Of a stretch of DNA of 8,025 nucleotides, positions 6,271 through 8,025 are shown in pieces. This stretch comes from Planctomycetota bacterium (GTDB lineage: Bacteria > Planctomycetota > UBA1135 > GCA-002686595), in the NCBI GenBank assembly GCA_022447405.1, contig JAKVCE010000084.1:1-8025 (forward strand), written 5' to 3'. How positions within the stretch are numbered: position 1 is the stretch's first letter; each line of letters starts with the position of its first letter. Both the position numbers and the translations under genes were made by a program. Below the pieces are notes generated by a model. That model made no database searches. It had not been told where the DNA came from and saw only the letters and a program-made list of their open reading frames with translations.

Positions 6271-7137
6271 CATCCACTCGGGTACGAAGCGCGCGCGCTC
6301 AGGATCAGCGAGGACCTCATCGAGCCCCGCGACCAGGCGCTCCTTGTCCTTAGGGAGCGTGCCAGCGAGGGCCAGGTAGTTGCTCGCGTGGTTGGAGCGG
6401 AACACCGAGCCCTCGAGCTCGAGCCCAGCGAGGAACTCACGCAGCTCACAGGCGAGCTCTACCGGGTCCAGGTGATCCACCTCTCCGCGCTGGTCCTCCT
6501 CCCAGAGCGGCGTGTCCTCGACCGGGGTCATGACGAGCGTGCTCACGAAGCGCGGCTGGATGGCGTTGACGACGCGGGCGGACTCAATGGCGTGATCACG
6601 AGAGCCCGCTCTGCCGCCCGCTCCCAAGAGGATCATCGTCGAGAGCTTCACCCCCGCCTCGTGCGCCTTCTGACCTACAGCGATCATCTCCTCCGCGTCG
6701 ACCCCCTTCTCGAGGCTCTCCAAGACGCCGTCGTGTCCCGACTCGATCCCTAAGTAATAGAGCGTGAGCCCGCGCTCCTTTAGGTCACGCATCTCCTCGA
6801 CGCTGCGCACCTGCAGCGACTGCGGGGACGCGTAGCATGAGACGCGGCGCAGGTCCGGGAAGGCCGCGTTGAGGCGATCCAAGAGCTCCGCCAGGAAGGA
6901 GTGCTTGGCCACGAGGGCGTCGCCGTCAGCCAGGAAGACCTTGTCCACTCGGCCTAGGTGAGCCGCTGCCCAGTCGATCTCTGCCTGCAGCTCATCGATC
7001 GGGCGCACCCGGAAGCGCTTGTCGCGATACATGGCGCAGAAGGTGCAGAGGTTGTAGCTGCAGCCGATGGTCGCCTGGAGGATCAGGCTGTTGGCCTCCG
7101 AGGGGGGCCGGAAGAGCTTGCCTTCGTACTGGATCAC
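6259..7137 (-). CDS. Radical SAM protein, COG1032-like
   Basis: This cytoplasmic protein of 292 residues should bind a [4Fe-4S] cluster and S-adenosylmethionine and generate a 5'-deoxyadenosyl radical; the substrate is unknown. The cluster motif is Cys26, Cys31, Cys34 in GCSYNLCTFCAMY, spaced CX4CX2C rather than the textbook CX3CX2C. I recall the same spacing in a group of short radical SAM proteins that start with FRPPSEANSLILQ-type sequences, as this one does at 9-21. Further barrel motifs are FLADGDALV at 68-76, SCYASPQSL at 100-108, and YYLGIESGHDGVLE at 127-140. There is no B12-binding or SPASM extension. The start is a GTG at 7137, with AGGA eight bases upstream and an ATG-stop just before it that rules out an upstream extension. 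It heads an operon with the membrane protein and faces the SufT-like gene across a 90-base control region. Confidence 0.92.
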   Translation of the reverse strand: MIQYEGKLFRPPSEANSLILQATIGCSYNLCTFCAMYRDKRFRVRPIDELQAEIDWAAAHLGRVDKVFLADGDALVAKHSFLAELLDRLNAAFPDLRRVSCYASPQSLQVRSVEEMRDLKERGLTLYYLGIESGHDGVLESLEKGVDAEEMIAVGQKAHEAGVKLSTMILLGAGGRAGSRDHAIESARVVNAIQPRFVSTLVMTPVEDTPLWEEDQRGEVDHLDPVELACELREFLAGLELEGSVFRSNHASNYLALAGTLPKDKERLVAGLDEVLADPERARFVPEWMRGL

Positions 7138-7142
7138 AGCTC

Positions 7143-7194
7143 ACATCCTATGCGCTTCAAGCGCGCCCTTGCGGCGGAATAGCGGGTAGGATGT
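7143..7194. promoter_or_regulatory. Symmetric site pair in the divergent control region
   Basis: ACATCCTA (7143-7150) and TAGGATGT (7187-7194) are exact reverse complements. Two bases further in, CGC (7153-7155) matches GCG (7182-7184), so 11 of 13 positions are symmetric. The centre, 7168.5, is near the middle of the space between the GTG at 7137 and the ATG at 7228. Each strand thus carries GCG-NN-TAGGATGT ahead of its gene. TAGGAT also resembles a -10 box, but no -35 fits at normal spacing. A shared regulator site is a possible reading. Confidence 0.4.
7152..7164. promoter_or_regulatory. Perfect 13-base palindrome, operator candidate
   Basis: GCGCTT-C-AAGCGC is perfectly symmetric around 7158. 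It lies 15 bases upstream of the radical SAM start, inside the left half of the larger symmetric arrangement. It could be an operator or a small RNA hairpin; the one-base centre suits a DNA-binding dimer better than an RNA loop. Confidence 0.4.
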
Positions 7195-7227
7195 CGGTCG
7201 AACTCAGCCCCCTGCCCCACAAAAGCC

Positions 7228-7533
7228 ATGACTCTCACAGAACAGGTCTACACCGAACTCCGCCAAGTCTTCGATCCGGAGATCCCCGTCAACATCATCG
7301 ACCTCGGCCTCGTCTACGACGTGAAGGTCGACGGGACAGACTGCAACATCACGATGACCCTGACGTCACAGAGCTGCCCTGAAGCCAAGACGATCCCGGA
7401 CGTGATGAAGCGCCGCGTGAAGACCATCGAGGGGATCGAGGAGTGCGAGATCGAGATCGTGTGGGAGCCCGCCTGGACGCCGCAGCTGATCTCGGAAGAG
7501 GGTCGTCAGATCCTCGGCATCGAGGACGACTGA
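7228..7533 (+). CDS. MIP18/SufT-family iron-sulfur assembly protein (DUF59)
   Basis: The 101-residue protein is one MIP18 domain and little else. Signatures in order are FDPEIPVNIIDLGLVYDV at 15-32, the strand ITMTLTSQSCPEA at 41-53 with the conserved reactive Cys50, and a closing VWEPAWTPQLISEEGR at 78-93. Family members (SufT, PaaD, eukaryotic MIP18) help mature or deliver iron-sulfur clusters to target proteins in the cytoplasm. It is not next to other suf genes here. Its divergent partner is a radical SAM enzyme that needs such a cluster, so a link is plausible but inferred. No SD is visible before the ATG, yet family homology starts within ten residues. The stop lies seven bases from the convergent TPR gene. 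I leave the symbol blank because paaD, sufT and orphan members cannot be told apart from this alone. Confidence 0.9.
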   Translation: MTLTEQVYTELRQVFDPEIPVNIIDLGLVYDVKVDGTDCNITMTLTSQSCPEAKTIPDVMKRRVKTIEGIEECEIEIVWEPAWTPQLISEEGRQILGIEDD

Positions 7534-7540
7534 GCGCTCC

Positions 7541-7963
7541 TCACTGAACCACGTTCATGCCGCCTGCCGGCCCTGGCGGCGGCGCGTCCGGGTTCTCTTT
7601 GAGCTCCTCCTTCCAGGAGATCATGCGCGCCTCCGCGCCCTCTTTCTCCGCGAGCTCGATCAGGCGCTTCGCCTCAGCCTCCTCCCCGGCCTTCTCCGCA
7701 TCGTTGGAGAGGCGCATGTAGAAGATCGAGAGGCTCGTGTGCGCGAAGGCGTCGTTCGGGTCTAGCTCCACGATCCGTAGACCCGTCGCGACCGCGGCGT
7801 CACCGTCGCCCGAGTTCATCTGTGCCATCGCGAGGGCGTGCAGGCAGTCGACCCAGTCGGGGTCCTCCTCGAGCGCGCGGTTGTAGCACTCGATGGCCTC
7901 CTTGAACTCGTTCTGCCCGAAGTGGCCTAAGCCCTGCTTGTAGTGCTCGATGCGCTCGCTCAT
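7541..7963 (-). CDS. Tetratricopeptide repeat (TPR) protein
   Basis: This 140-residue cytoplasmic protein has about two and a half TPRs: 3-36 (GHFGQNEFKEAIECYNRALEEDP with the canonical Tyr/Ala/Pro positions), 37-70 (ALAMAQMNSGDGDAA, ending VELDPN), and 71-110 (AFAHTSLSIFYMRL), where the third is loosened by an acidic helix (EKAGEEAEAKR). The tail at 125-140 is Pro/Gly-rich and disordered. TPRs usually hold protein partners; no partner can be named. I recall similar short proteins in planctomycete genomes. There is no signal peptide. The gene converges with the SufT-like gene. A possible upstream gene ends 32 bases before its start, so it may be the last gene of an operon. Confidence 0.85.
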   Translation of the reverse strand: MSERIEHYKQGLGHFGQNEFKEAIECYNRALEEDPDWVDCLHALAMAQMNSGDGDAAVATGLRIVELDPNDAFAHTSLSIFYMRLSNDAEKAGEEAEAKRLIELAEKEGAEARMISWKEELKENPDAPPPGPAGGMNVVQ

Positions 7964-7995
7964 AGAGGCAGCCTAACCGGAGGCGGCTCGCGCGA

Positions 7996-8025
7996 CTACA
8001 TCACGGGCTCGATCCCGAGCTCCGC
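7996..8025 (-). CDS. C-terminal end of a further gene (partial)
   Basis: From the right edge one minus-strand frame reads AELGIEPVM and then TAG at 7998-7996. The codon use and residues fit a normal protein end, and the position fits a gene preceding the TPR gene. Nine codons cannot identify the protein and could be chance. Confidence 0.3.
   Translation of the reverse strand, partial: AELGIEPVM

Noticed and set aside
6388..6753. Plus-strand ORF of 121 codons
   Set aside because: It is antisense to the radical SAM gene and has no domain.
7191..7382. Plus-strand ORF of 63 codons overlapping the SufT-like gene
   Set aside because: It reads a different frame through the conserved MIP18 domain. 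Its ATG falls in the symmetric site and the product is His/Arg/Pro-rich noise.

Overview
The window reads as chromosomal DNA of a GC-rich bacterium that is most likely a planctomycete (Planctomycetota). The best single clue is the C-terminal domain of the subtilase at 1715-3730. Its Cys-bounded beta pattern (SYC, FYYGPNQ, PFGDGVRCV, FWFRDG, DGLEVEFCQ) resembles an end domain that I remember from many secreted planctomycete proteins. That match is from memory, not from a search. Other fitting traits are several secreted proteins, starts without a clear Shine-Dalgarno (SD) sequence, and short scattered operons. I see no rRNA, tRNA, CRISPR array, insertion sequence or prophage.

Layout, left to right. 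(1) 1-1591, minus: the first 530 codons of an exported amidohydrolase-fold protein that runs off the left edge. Its metal-binding signatures are missing, so it looks like a pseudoenzyme. (2) 1592-1714: a leader with two competing hairpins, attenuator-like. (3) 1715-3730, minus: a secreted S8 subtilase with an intact catalytic triad and what looks like a duplicated prodomain. (4) 3731-3892: a divergent intergenic region. (5) 3893-4429, plus: mog, molybdopterin adenylyltransferase. (6) 4430-4525: a structured spacer. (7) 4526-4687, plus: a 53-residue lipoprotein with Trp-Gly repeats, followed 20 bases later by (8) 4708-5619, plus: a secreted protein with a tail-fibre-like N-terminal motif. (9) 5630-6259, minus: a three-helix membrane protein, translationally coupled (TGATG) behind (10) 6259-7137, minus: a radical SAM protein. 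(11) 7138-7227: a 90-base divergent control region with two symmetric motifs. (12) 7228-7533, plus: a MIP18/SufT-family iron-sulfur assembly protein. (13) 7541-7963, minus: a TPR protein. (14) 7996-8025, minus: probably the last nine codons of a further gene.

How the genes may work together. The subtilase and the amidohydrolase-like protein are both exported and lie in the same direction, so they may serve extracellular peptide use, with the hairpins between them setting relative expression. The lipoprotein and the following secreted protein look like a two-gene cell-surface unit. The radical SAM enzyme and the SufT-like protein share one divergent control region, and an iron-sulfur enzyme facing an iron-sulfur assembly factor makes joint regulation plausible. 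The clearest unexplained items are the dead amidohydrolase, the WG-repeat lipoprotein pair, the alternative hairpins at 1613-1687 and the symmetric sites at 7143-7194.
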